DNA of 64,000 bases from Bacteroidota bacterium (lineage in GTDB: Bacteria > Bacteroidota > Bacteroidia > Chitinophagales > Chitinophagaceae): positions 434,001 through 498,000 of the forward strand of contig JAFDXN010000060.1 of NCBI GenBank assembly GCA_018267915.1, written 5' to 3'. Position 1 is the first letter of the stretch; each line of letters opens with the position of its first letter. The notes beneath the pieces were generated by a model. The model was not told the origin of the DNA. It did no database searches and saw only the letters and a list, made by a program, of their open reading frames with translations. Shown here piece by piece: positions 23,500 through 32,238 of this stretch. The translations under genes and the position numbers were made by a program.

Positions 23500-23540
23500 A
23501 AATGAGAAAAGTAAAACTTGTGTTAATCAATAATAAAAAA

Positions 23541-25913
23541 ATGGTGAAGAAATCTTTACTGATCGTTGCGGCAGCAGGGTTGCTTGCAGGCAGCGTGAAC
23601 GCACAAACTCGCACATGTGCAACCGATGAGGCGATGCAACAGGCAAGGCTTGCCCACCCTGAAATAGCGCAGTATGAGGCGCAAATAGAAGCCCAGATTC
23701 GCGAAGGCCTTAAACATATTGATATTCATCACTATGCAAAGGGAACGGACGTGGGCGACTCTGCGGGTGTTCTCATAACTTACCCTCCCCAAGATACTAA
23801 CACTTTTATCTATCATATCCCTATAGTGGTGCATGTGATTCATGATTACGGTGCGGAGAATGTAAGCGATGACGATATTTACCAAGCAGTAAAAGACTGG
23901 AACATCGTCTATGCGAAGCAAAATGCCGATACGTCGGACGTTATAACTCCGTTTAAAAAATACATTGGTAATCCCAGGATAGTACTGCACCTGGCGAATA
24001 AGGATCCACATGGCAATCCTACCAAGGGCATTGTACGCCACCAGCATTACCTGACCATCAATGGCGGAGACCAGGCAAAACTGGACGGCTGGCCTAACAG
24101 TGCATATATCAATATCTGGTTGGTAAAGGCAATGCCAATGCACTCAAATGCGGCCGCTTACGCCTATTATCCTTCTGCTGCACAGGCACCGTCAATGGCG
24201 CCATATGATGGTGTGATTTCCTTGGCTACATACCTAAACTATGATAAGACGATCAATCACGAAATTGGCCATTGCCTGAACCTGAAACACCCATGGGGCG
24301 ATACCAACGATCCGGACGTATCCTGCGGTGATGATGATGTAGATGACACGCCACCCACCAAAGGTCATAACATTACCGGCTGCACGCCTGCTGCGCTGTA
24401 CGACACCACCTGCTCAAGTGGTTATTTTAAAAACTACCTGCTTGCGGATAATGTTACCACATTGACAGTAGACTATCCCGACACCAATAACTCTCAGAAC
24501 ATCATGGATTACACCTACTGTTCCAGAATGTTTACAAAGGGTCAGGTATTACGCATGCACCAGGCACTGAACCTGGACGTTGCCAACAGGAACAATCTTT
24601 GGTCGACCAGGAACCTGGTAGCTACAGGTTTGCTGCATGACACTACTTACTATTCGCAGACAGGCCCCTTCACCGGCACCGCAGATCTACCCCCTGTGCC
24701 CGATTTCTCTGTGGAGAAAGGAAAGGTAACAGGCATACCACCGATAGAAAGGACTTTCTTTGGATGTGCTAATAACAGTGCGCTCTTATTTGGTGTAACG
24801 AACAGAAGCTGGGGTGATACCATCACTAAAGTAAAACTTCATTTCTCCAATGGCGCCAGCACCCCAGATACAACACTTACAGGAGCCGCTCTTTCGAGCA
24901 CGATCTATAATACCTTTAGTCAGCCGGGCTGGGTGACAATGGATATGGATGTGAGTGGCAATGGTGCTAATACAGACGCGAACGCTGTTCATGCAAGCCG
25001 CCAGACATTCTATGTTGCGGATGGAGACAACCCGGTATCAGTTGATCCGAATGTGTCACAATTCTACATGGAGTTCAACCAGGGAGAGACTGACAAATGG
25101 CCGATCTTTAACTACTATAATAACGAATTCAAGTGGAAGCTGCGCGACAATGTAGGTTTCTTTGACCATACGTGTATCGAGTATACCGGTTATGACAACA
25201 GGGTTTATCCTGCAAATGAAACCGGATCACCGGGCGGCGACATGGATGACTTCTTCTCACCGGCATTTAACCTGCAGGCGATGACATCCGGAAATTGTAA
25301 CCTTAACTTCATGAGCGCAGGTACTTTCCGTACGGGCAACCCTGCAGATATGAGGGATTCTTTGATCATCAGTTACTCGATAGATTGCGGTAAAAGCTGG
25401 GTTCAAATGAGCGGCCTCGGCAAGAATCAATTGGCGAACAACGGCAGTCTTACGATAGCTTATGAGCCACTCTGGGTCGGCGAATGGGTTTTGCACAGTA
25501 TCAACATACCTGCTGCTGCAAGGACGCCCAAGACATTCTTCCGCTTCCGTTACAAGCCGGGAACAGATGCTAACCAAAACAGTACGGGTAATAACTTTTA
25601 CCTGGACCGCATCAACATCGGCAACTTCCCGCTGGGTGTGAACACACTGGTGAATAACAACCATAATATTGCAGTTGCACCGAACCCAACCACCGGCAGT
25701 TCTTTTGTGATCATCAACAACATCAACTCAGGTACTGCATACGTGAACGTTACAGATCTTGCTGGCCGCGTTGTGTTCTCTACGTCACAGTCGCTCTCGG
25801 GTGCTATGGAGCGTATAGAGATCCCCGCGTCAGTATTGAAAGTGAAAGGTATGTATATGGTACATGTAACTACCGATACACAGAGCTATACTGAAAAGCT
25901 TGTTGCGTATTAA
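23541..25913 (+). CDS. Secreted M43-like metalloprotease with T9SS tail, paralogue 2
   Basis: 790 residues from the ATG at 23541, which gives the signal peptide MVKKSLLIVAAAGLLAGSVNAQ; the in-frame TTG at 23487 precedes the -7 element and was rejected. Zinc motif HEIGHCLNLKH (H240, E241, H244, H250), CGDDDVDDTPPTKGHN and Met-turn NIMDYTYCSRMFT. Same domain order as paralogue 1 (protease, PKD-like, jelly-roll-like, T9SS type A tail) and clear similarity along the whole length, with extra loops near residue 75 and before the Met-turn (YFKNYLLADNVTT). The pair arose by tandem duplication. A strong terminator follows. Confidence 0.92.
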   Translation: MVKKSLLIVAAAGLLAGSVNAQTRTCATDEAMQQARLAHPEIAQYEAQIEAQIREGLKHIDIHHYAKGTDVGDSAGVLITYPPQDTNTFIYHIPIVVHVIHDYGAENVSDDDIYQAVKDWNIVYAKQNADTSDVITPFKKYIGNPRIVLHLANKDPHGNPTKGIVRHQHYLTINGGDQAKLDGWPNSAYINIWLVKAMPMHSNAAAYAYYPSAAQAPSMAPYDGVISLATYLNYDKTINHEIGHCLNLKHPWGDTNDPDVSCGDDDVDDTPPTKGHNITGCTPAALYDTTCSSGYFKNYLLADNVTTLTVDYPDTNNSQNIMDYTYCSRMFTKGQVLRMHQALNLDVANRNNLWSTRNLVATGLLHDTTYYSQTGPFTGTADLPPVPDFSVEKGKVTGIPPIERTFFGCANNSALLFGVTNRSWGDTITKVKLHFSNGASTPDTTLTGAALSSTIYNTFSQPGWVTMDMDVSGNGANTDANAVHASRQTFYVADGDNPVSVDPNVSQFYMEFNQGETDKWPIFNYYNNEFKWKLRDNVGFFDHTCIEYTGYDNRVYPANETGSPGGDMDDFFSPAFNLQAMTSGNCNLNFMSAGTFRTGNPADMRDSLIISYSIDCGKSWVQMSGLGKNQLANNGSLTIAYEPLWVGEWVLHSINIPAAARTPKTFFRFRYKPGTDANQNSTGNNFYLDRINIGNFPLGVNTLVNNNHNIAVAPNPTTGSSFVIINNINSGTAYVNVTDLAGRVVFSTSQSLSGAMERIEIPASVLKVKGMYMVHVTTDTQSYTEKLVAY

Positions 25914-25937
25914 TAGCTATTTGCAAATATTTTATAC

Positions 25938-25970
25938 GAGCGTCCCGCCACAGGCGGGACGCTCTTTTTT
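25938..25970 (+). terminator. Terminator after the metalloprotease pair
   Basis: GAGCGTCCCGCC-ACA-GGCGGGACGCTC, a perfect 12-bp GC-rich stem, then TTTTTT. Confidence 0.93.
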
Positions 25971-26030
25971 GGCTATACATTTTAGATACGAAGCCCTATT
26001 TTTGAAATACGAATTCTGGAGCTATAATGT

Positions 26031-26038
26031 TAACTTTG
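26031..26038 (+). promoter_or_regulatory. -7 promoter element of ftsE
   Basis: TAACTTTG, exact TAnnTTTG match, 16 bp before the ATG at 26055. Confidence 0.45.
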
Positions 26039-26054
26039 TTTCAAACAGCTAAGG

Positions 26055-26744
26055 ATGAATGAAGGCCAAATAGTGTCGTTAAGAAATGCCAACATCTACC
26101 AGGGCACGAACCTGATATTGGGCAATGTGAATTTTGAAGTAAATAAAGGTGAATTCGTGTACCTGATCGGTAAGACAGGCAGCGGCAAATCGAGCCTGCT
26201 TAAGACTCTATACGGTGACCTGTATCTGAAAGAAGGCGAGGGGCATGTGGCCGGCTTTGACCTGAAAGACCTGAAATGGCAGAATGTGCCCCTGCTTCGT
26301 CGTAACCTGGGAATAGTATTCCAGGACTTCAGGCTGCTTACGGACAGAAACGTGTACGACAACCTGGAGTTTGTATTGAAGGCTACAGGCTGGAAGGATA
26401 AGGTGCTGATGAAAGAGAAGATAGAGAATGTATTGGCTAAAGTAGGGCTGCGGAACAAAGGCTTTAAGATGACCTACGAGATGTCGGGCGGCGAGCAACA
26501 GCGTGTTGATATTGCACGGGCTTTATTAAATAACCCGAAACTGATACTTGCCGATGAACCGACCGGGAACCTGGACCCCGACACTACGGATGAGATCATG
26601 CAGCTGCTTTTTAATATTTGCCGCGACTACCATACTGCCTTCATCATGGCAACACACGATTATTCAATACTCCAGAAGTATTCAGCACGTGTGATCAAAG
26701 TAGAGCATGCGGAGCTGAAGGAGACTAGCGTTGCAGGAATGTAA
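26055..26744 (+). CDS. ftsE: FtsE-like ABC transporter ATP-binding protein
   Basis: 229 residues, single ABC ATPase. Walker A GKTGSGKSS (residues 39-47), Q-loop VFQDFRLL, signature MSGGEQQRV, Walker B LILADEPTGNLD and switch H in MATHDYSIL. The RLLTDRNVYDNLEFVL segment and size fit FtsE, which with the membrane protein FtsX activates cell-wall hydrolases at the division site. No ftsX gene is adjacent here, so a LolD/MacB-type assignment cannot be fully excluded. Its 3' end overlaps the convergent glycosyltransferase gene by 20 bp. Confidence 0.85.
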   Translation: MNEGQIVSLRNANIYQGTNLILGNVNFEVNKGEFVYLIGKTGSGKSSLLKTLYGDLYLKEGEGHVAGFDLKDLKWQNVPLLRRNLGIVFQDFRLLTDRNVYDNLEFVLKATGWKDKVLMKEKIENVLAKVGLRNKGFKMTYEMSGGEQQRVDIARALLNNPKLILADEPTGNLDPDTTDEIMQLLFNICRDYHTAFIMATHDYSILQKYSARVIKVEHAELKETSVAGM

Positions 26745-27852
26745 GCAGGCGCTGTGCATTCCGGGCATTATCGTATTGCTCACTTAGTATTGCCGAGCGC
26801 CGTGCAATGTCTTCGTCTGTAAATGGTGTTTCCATCAGTTGTTTCAACCTGTCTGCCATTACCTGGGCATTATCAGCTATAGAACAACAATTGTTAAGCC
26901 CGGTGCCGTGCAACATTGCGCTGTTTACCAATACGTGCCGCCCGCTAAAGAGTGCATAGAGCAGCTTAAGTTTCATGCCGCTTTGCTGAAAAGTTGGTAA
27001 TATATGGACCTGCGCGTTCCGTACCAGTTCTTCCATTTCATCAATCCCTGGGTTAACAACCAGCCGGCAGTTGGCAAGCTTGTTGCAAGCGGCAACAAGG
27101 TCCGGAACAGGATCGCGTCCTGCGATGACTAAGGGTACATTGACCTTTGAAAAAACCTCCCGCAATAAAAAAAACGCAGCTTCGATGTTCTCCCCATGGG
27201 CAAGGTTGCCATGATAGAGCGTGTAGCCTCCCAGCCCGGGCAATGATACGACCTGGTTGTAAGGCTGAAAGGGAGCTATGAAAGCGTGACTTATTGAGGG
27301 ATACTGTGACGCGAAATACTTATCGTCTTCTGCAGATAGTGAGAAGAATGCCTGGGCCTTACCCAGGTTTGCTTCATAGGGCTGCAGCAATCCTGCCTCC
27401 GCACGATAGTACATTCTCTTAAAAAGATCGGGCTCTTTGGCGGCAAGCTGCCTATAGTAGTCGTGCTCTACATTGTGCGCGCGTATGGCTTTGAACCGCT
27501 TGCTAAGTGATGGATGAGATAGGTAAAATGTTGTGTGAATTCCTTCGAACAGAATAGGAGCATCGATCTCGTTCAGCCGCTGCAGCAGCAAAGCATTTCT
27601 ACGCGAATTGACGATATACGGCAAGTGTACAGACAGGCCTCGGATACCCGTAAGGCGTGGATAATACCACACCTGGCGGCATAGCTGCGCGAGCTGAGCC
27701 GCTTGTGGCCGTCCGTACTGGAAGCAGTGCAGGTATATCTCTGTTCCTGCTTCGGCAAGGGCTTTTATTTTATAATACACATCGATCGCTCCGCCATAAT
27801 CGGCGGGGTAGGGCACATCGAATGAGACGATATGTAGCTTACGAGCCGGCAA
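26725..27852 (-). CDS. Glycosyltransferase, GT4-like
   Basis: 375 residues, no membrane helix. N-terminal VSFDVPYPADYGGAIDVYYK fits the glycine-rich acceptor loop of GT-B enzymes; the C-terminal half has YHGNLAHGENIEAAFFL, PLVIAGRDPVP and a HILPTFQQSGMKLKLLYALF segment in place of the usual EGFGLPxLEA motif, as in glycosyltransferases of the related TIGR03087-like group. Last gene of a minus-strand operon (formyltransferase, GT, GT) with overlaps of 14 bp and a 2-bp gap. Likely role: a late sugar transfer in surface-glycan assembly. It overlaps ftsE by 20 bp, tail to tail. Confidence 0.82.
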   Translation of the reverse strand: MPARKLHIVSFDVPYPADYGGAIDVYYKIKALAEAGTEIYLHCFQYGRPQAAQLAQLCRQVWYYPRLTGIRGLSVHLPYIVNSRRNALLLQRLNEIDAPILFEGIHTTFYLSHPSLSKRFKAIRAHNVEHDYYRQLAAKEPDLFKRMYYRAEAGLLQPYEANLGKAQAFFSLSAEDDKYFASQYPSISHAFIAPFQPYNQVVSLPGLGGYTLYHGNLAHGENIEAAFFLLREVFSKVNVPLVIAGRDPVPDLVAACNKLANCRLVVNPGIDEMEELVRNAQVHILPTFQQSGMKLKLLYALFSGRHVLVNSAMLHGTGLNNCCSIADNAQVMADRLKQLMETPFTDEDIARRSAILSEQYDNARNAQRLLTFLQR

Positions 27853-28939
27853 GCTGTTTGTAGGTGTTTAATAAAGTTATCGTTTCCTGCTGCCAACAAT
27901 ATACCTCGCGTGCCGCCAGGCAATTGTGCTGCAGCTTTCTGTAATAGCTATCGTCTGTCAACATTTCATTGAGGGCGGCGGCGATGGACTGTGGTGAAAT
28001 GTCTTCAATAAGGAGGGCAATCTCAAAACGTGCATTTACTTTCTCATACTCCGGGTATTTAATGCACAGTTGCGGTACAGCGCAGTGCATATAGTCGAAA
28101 AAGCGATTGGCCATGGACAGGCGGTTGCTCAGGCTGGTCTCCTCGAAAAGTGTGATGCCCACCCAGGCATGCAGGGTATAATCTCTGAGTTGATCGGGTG
28201 GAACGTAACCTTTGAATAGCACCTTACCTTCGAGCTTGTATTGTTTTACCAATGCAACTGCCTCTGTGTAAAAATTACCTTCGCCGCATATGATAAGCTG
28301 TGTATCCACATATTGCATTGCTGGGATAAGCTGCTCGAAGCAGCGACCGACATTTACGGCACCCTGGTATAAAATAAAGCGTTCAGTTTTTTCCGGTATT
28401 TGTAGCGGCTTCAGGATCGTGGCATTGCGGACTACTCCATAATTGACGCCATAACGCTTCTTAAATTCTTCGGCATAGGCTTCTCCTATAGTATAACCCA
28501 CCGGGAAGCGTGGCACGGTATGGTTAGCTATCCATGTCCACATTTTGTGTACAGATGGACGGGTGATGACCTCGCGTAGGTCGGTGAATATTTCGTGTGC
28601 ATCATATACCCGTTTTTTCCCTCTCAACTTAGAAACGTAGTAAACAGGTAATATTGTATCCAGGTCGATGGCGCAGAGGATATCAACCTTGCTGAATAGC
28701 AGGTAAAGGAAGAGGCATATCCAGTATTGGACATACATTATTTTGCCCTGTTCGGCAATGATCGGTATGCGTTTCTGCCTGAAGGGGCGGCTGACAAGGG
28801 GCTTGCTTTTTTTCCTTTTAAAGCCTACAAGTGTCACATCATAACCGGCATCGGCAAGGGTGGAGCAAATGCGTATCATACGCTGATCGTAGTTCAGGTC
28901 GTTAGTGACCGTGCATATGATCCTGGTCTTTTTCTTCAT
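27839..28939 (-). CDS. Glycosyltransferase, GT4-like
   Basis: 366 residues. Rossmann-like N-terminus (IICTVTNDLNYDQRMIRICSTLADAGYDVTLVG, seen in parts) with YDAHEIFTDLREV in the middle, where GT4 enzymes carry an acceptor-site aspartate or histidine; C-terminal half with ILYQGAVNVGRCFEQLIPAM and LIICGEGNF and the donor-site region VGITLFEETSLSNRLSMANRFFDYMHC. Two short hydrophobic stretches (about 83-98) may bind the membrane. Overlaps the next gene by 14 bp. Confidence 0.82.
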   Translation of the reverse strand: MKKKTRIICTVTNDLNYDQRMIRICSTLADAGYDVTLVGFKRKKSKPLVSRPFRQKRIPIIAEQGKIMYVQYWICLFLYLLFSKVDILCAIDLDTILPVYYVSKLRGKKRVYDAHEIFTDLREVITRPSVHKMWTWIANHTVPRFPVGYTIGEAYAEEFKKRYGVNYGVVRNATILKPLQIPEKTERFILYQGAVNVGRCFEQLIPAMQYVDTQLIICGEGNFYTEAVALVKQYKLEGKVLFKGYVPPDQLRDYTLHAWVGITLFEETSLSNRLSMANRFFDYMHCAVPQLCIKYPEYEKVNARFEIALLIEDISPQSIAAALNEMLTDDSYYRKLQHNCLAAREVYCWQQETITLLNTYKQLAGS

Positions 28940-28941
28940 GC

Positions 28942-29682
28942 TTAGTGCGTGGAAAAATAGACTTTTTTACCGTTTATGTAGCAGTAAGGCCCTTCAAAGC
29001 CCGGCATGGCTGTTGCGCGGATATGCCGTTCGATCTTTTCCCTGTCCCAGGAGAGGTCGATCTCTTTTAGTTTGATCACCTCGTTACGATAGTGGAGTGA
29101 AGTGCCATACCGGCCCTCGAGCGAAGCCTGGGAAGTGGCCTGGTAGTCACCATTCGCAATGTCGGCAAGCGTGTCCATGAAAAGCTTCAGCGAAGCCTCG
29201 TAAGTGAGTGCATACAGTTCAGCCACCCAACAGTTGTTGGGGATCGGGAAGCGTTGCTGGAAGAGGATATCCCCGTGATCGATCCTTGTGTCGACCTTAT
29301 GTATTGTAGTGCCGAATTCCGTTTTGCCGTCGATGATAGCATAGGAGAACTGGTTGCTGCCCCTGTATTCCGGTAATGGCGCCATGTGCAGGTTTACAGC
29401 TACCTGGACTGCACGGTCAATATGCTGCTGTGTGAGTATCTCGTGATGCTGTACCGAATAGATTATATCGCAGGCAGGGATGTCGTTCATACTGTCGAGT
29501 ACAGGCAATTGATGGTCGGCCGCAAGCGCGTTGATGTCGTGGGCATTGCCAAACTCTTTACGGGCATGCGTAAGAATGCCCGCGATCTCAAGATTTAGCT
29601 CATCCCGTACCGACAAGAGATATAAAAGGCATTGGTACCCTATTGGTTTTGCGCCAAGGAAGACGATCTTTTTGCGCTGCAT
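28942..29682 (-). CDS. Formyltransferase-family protein
   Basis: 246 residues from the ATG at 29682 (MQRKKIVFLGAKPIGYQCL). The formyltransferase N-domain is recognisable: NLHMAPLPEYRGSNQFSYAI around residues 107-126 contains the catalytic Asn and His, and DTRIDHGDILFQ holds the catalytic Asp. It is too short for methionyl-tRNA formyltransferase and lacks the OB-fold domain, so it more likely formylates an amino-sugar nucleotide using N10-formyl-tetrahydrofolate, which fits the glycosyltransferases next to it. First gene of the minus-strand operon; the start is 52 bp from the divergent GT gene. Confidence 0.8.
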   Translation of the reverse strand: MQRKKIVFLGAKPIGYQCLLYLLSVRDELNLEIAGILTHARKEFGNAHDINALAADHQLPVLDSMNDIPACDIIYSVQHHEILTQQHIDRAVQVAVNLHMAPLPEYRGSNQFSYAIIDGKTEFGTTIHKVDTRIDHGDILFQQRFPIPNNCWVAELYALTYEASLKLFMDTLADIANGDYQATSQASLEGRYGTSLHYRNEVIKLKEIDLSWDREKIERHIRATAMPGFEGPYCYINGKKVYFSTH

Positions 29683-29714
29683 GCCGTAAAAATAAGTCCT
29701 TTCGCACATTGTTT

Positions 29715-29722
29715 TATTTTTG
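29715..29722 (+). promoter_or_regulatory. -7 promoter element of the plus-strand glycosyltransferase gene
   Basis: TATTTTTG, exact TAnnTTTG match, 12 bp before the ATG at 29735, in the 52-bp divergent gap. Confidence 0.5.
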
Positions 29723-29734
29723 CAGTCACAACAG

Positions 29735-30946
29735 ATGCCTGCGCGCCGTATATTAATTCTTACCAATCGTATTCCGTACCCGCTTACAGACGGTGGAAAT
29801 ATGGCTATGCACGCCATGATACAGGGCTATCATGCTGCAGGCTGGGACGTATACCTGCTGTCGATGCATACATTGCGCCATGCTGTCGCACACGATGTGC
29901 TCAGTAATTTATATCCCTGGCTGGCCGGTTTCGAAACGGTGGATATTGACAACCGCATAAAACCGATACCTGCACTGGTCAACCTGATATTCAGCAGGCA
30001 GCCGAACCACGCGGCGCGTTTTTTCAATATAGCATTCAGGAAACGGCTACAGCATATATTGAGCGATTTCAAGCCTGATGTGGTGCAGATCGAAAGCATT
30101 TTCTTGGCCACTTATATGCCCTATATCCGGGAGCATGGCAAGATAACCACCGTACTGCGCCTGCACAATATAGAATACCAGGTATGGCAGCGGCTGGCAA
30201 AACAAGTAAGGAACCTGCCTAAGAAGAGCTACCTGAATAATCTTTCAAAACGCATCAAAAACTTTGAAGAGGCGGCCTGGAAAGATGCTGACTTATTATT
30301 ACCTATAACTGAAGTGGACGCCACAGTTGTAAAGAAGTCAGGAACAAAAGCAACGCTCATTGTAGCGCCATTCGGGGTAGACATTGCAGAAACGAAAGAA
30401 TCAGCCACCGGTGAAAAATGGAATGGGTACCATGTAGGCGCTATGGATTGGTTACCCAATGCAGAGGCGATAGATTGGTTCCTGAAAGATGTATGGCCGG
30501 GCTTGCACAAGGCCGTGCCGGAGTTTGAATTTTATTTCGCCGGGCGAAATATGCCCGCGAGCTTTAAACGACTGTCGGTTCCGGGTGTGCATTGTGCGGG
30601 TGAGGTAGCCAACGCGGAGGATTTCATAGCCGACAAAAAAATACTCATCGTGCCGTTGCATTCAGGTGGTGGTATCAGGGTAAAGATATTGGAAGCTATG
30701 GCGCGTGGGAAAGTAGTAATAAGCACTGGCGTAGGTATGCAAGGTATCAATGCGGTACCCGGAGTACATTACCTGTTGGCTGACAACGCGAAGGATTTTA
30801 CTGAGGCGGTAAAATGGGCTTTATGCCATAAAGAAGAGGCAGAGACATTAGGGAAAAATGCTGCACAGCTGGTTATCGGACAGTACAGCCAGGTTGCCAT
30901 CATGAAAAATGTCATAGAAGGCCTTGAAAGCCACCACCGCCATTGA
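29735..30946 (+). CDS. Glycosyltransferase, GT4 family
   Basis: 403 residues from the ATG at 29735 (MPARRILILTNRIPYPLTDGG). The N-terminal NRIPYPLTDGGNMAMHAMI and the middle RLHNIEYQVWQRLA segment match the TIGR03087-like sugar transferases; the C-terminal donor site is VPLHSGGGIRVKILEAMARGK followed by GMQGI. Shares the NRIPYP start motif with the glycosyltransferase at 32239, so the two are paralogues on either side of ribBA. Cytosolic or membrane-associated, probably building a surface polysaccharide. Confidence 0.88.
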   Translation: MPARRILILTNRIPYPLTDGGNMAMHAMIQGYHAAGWDVYLLSMHTLRHAVAHDVLSNLYPWLAGFETVDIDNRIKPIPALVNLIFSRQPNHAARFFNIAFRKRLQHILSDFKPDVVQIESIFLATYMPYIREHGKITTVLRLHNIEYQVWQRLAKQVRNLPKKSYLNNLSKRIKNFEEAAWKDADLLLPITEVDATVVKKSGTKATLIVAPFGVDIAETKESATGEKWNGYHVGAMDWLPNAEAIDWFLKDVWPGLHKAVPEFEFYFAGRNMPASFKRLSVPGVHCAGEVANAEDFIADKKILIVPLHSGGGIRVKILEAMARGKVVISTGVGMQGINAVPGVHYLLADNAKDFTEAVKWALCHKEEAETLGKNAAQLVIGQYSQVAIMKNVIEGLESHHRH

Positions 30947-31000
30947 GATCTTTTATGGTATTATTAATAAATCCATATCTCATTTAGCGGCAATACGTAG

Positions 31001-31008
31001 TAACTTTG
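31001..31008 (+). promoter_or_regulatory. -7 promoter element of ribBA
   Basis: TAACTTTG, exact match to TAnnTTTG, 23 bp before the ATG. The leader is too short for an FMN riboswitch. Confidence 0.55.
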
Positions 31009-31031
31009 CGGTTTACAATAGCCATTGGCAT

Positions 31032-32231
31032 ATGCTTGATACAATAGAATCTGCGCTTGAGGATATAAGGCAAGGAAAACTGGTGATTGTGGTGGACGAT
31101 GAGGACCGTGAAAATGAAGGTGATTTTATTACTGCTGCTCATAATGTAACTCCCGATATCATCAATTTCATGTCCAAGCACGGCAGGGGATTGATTTGCG
31201 CTCCTATAACCGAAAATCGCTGCGACGAATTGAATCTCAACCTGATGGTAGAGAACAATACGGTATTGCACCAGACCCCCTTCACCGTGTCGGTGGACCT
31301 AAAGGGCCACGGTTGCACTACAGGTATATCGGCTCACGACCGGGCTAAGACGGTGCAGGCCCTGATAGACCCAAATACTAAACCGGAAGACCTTGGCCGA
31401 CCGGGCCATATCTTCCCTTTAAGGGCAAAGAGTGAAGGGGTGCTGCGCCGCGCGGGACATACGGAAGCGACCGTGGACCTGGCCCGACTGGCCGGCTTTG
31501 AGCCTGCAGGTGTGCTGGTGGAGATAATGAACGATGATGGCACTATGGCAAGACTGCCGCAACTGCTGGTGATCGCAAAGAAATTCGATTTGAAGATCAT
31601 TTCGATCAAAGACCTGATAGCATACCGCCTGCGTACCGAAAGCCTGATAGAGGAAGAAGTGCGAGTGCAGATGCCTACCAAATACGGCAACTTCGAACTG
31701 ATAGCCTTCAGGCAGACTAATACAGGAGAACATCACATCGCGTTGAAAAAAGGCGAGTGGACCAAGGACGAGCCGGTACTGCTGCGCGTGCATAGCTCTT
31801 GCTTCACAGGTGATATACTACACTCGCTACGCTGCGATTGCGGCGAGCAGCTGCACAAAGCCATGGAAATGGTGGAAAAATCCGGCAAGGGTCTTGTGCT
31901 TTACATGCACCAGGAGGGTCGTGGCATTGGTCTGCTGAACAAACTAAAAGCCTACAAGCTGCAGGAGGAAGGCAAGGACACCGTTGAGGCAAACCTGGCC
32001 CTGGGCTTTAAGAACGACCAGCGCGACTATGGTGTGGGCGCACAGATACTGCGCTACCTGGGCGTATCAAAGATAAGGCTGATGACCAACAACCCGCGCA
32101 AACGAGCCGGTCTGCTTGGTTACGGACTGGAGATAGTGGAGAATGTGCCCATCGAAGTGAAGCCCAACCCGCACAATGAGTTTTACCTGCAAACCAAGCG
32201 CGACAAGCTTGGCCATGAAATACTAAAGTAG
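31032..32231 (+). CDS. ribBA: Bifunctional DHBP synthase / GTP cyclohydrolase II
   Basis: 399 residues from the ATG at 31032 (MLDTIESALEDIRQGK). RibB half (residues 1-200): DDEDRENEGD, HGRGLIC, GHTEATVDLARLAG. RibA half (from about 207): zinc site CFTGDILHSLRCDCGEQLH, GRGIGL and NNPRKRAGL. It makes both riboflavin precursors, 3,4-dihydroxy-2-butanone 4-phosphate from ribulose 5-phosphate and the pyrimidine from GTP. Length and motif order are standard. No other rib genes are nearby; it sits between two glycosyltransferases and is followed 7 bp later by one of them. Confidence 0.97.
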   Translation: MLDTIESALEDIRQGKLVIVVDDEDRENEGDFITAAHNVTPDIINFMSKHGRGLICAPITENRCDELNLNLMVENNTVLHQTPFTVSVDLKGHGCTTGISAHDRAKTVQALIDPNTKPEDLGRPGHIFPLRAKSEGVLRRAGHTEATVDLARLAGFEPAGVLVEIMNDDGTMARLPQLLVIAKKFDLKIISIKDLIAYRLRTESLIEEEVRVQMPTKYGNFELIAFRQTNTGEHHIALKKGEWTKDEPVLLRVHSSCFTGDILHSLRCDCGEQLHKAMEMVEKSGKGLVLYMHQEGRGIGLLNKLKAYKLQEEGKDTVEANLALGFKNDQRDYGVGAQILRYLGVSKIRLMTNNPRKRAGLLGYGLEIVENVPIEVKPNPHNEFYLQTKRDKLGHEILK

Positions 32232-32238
32232 TTTCCCT

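Noticed and set aside
30947..31031. Possible FMN riboswitch before ribBA
   Set aside because: The promoter lies 23 bp from the ATG, leaving no room for the aptamer, and no RFN-type conserved segments are visible.
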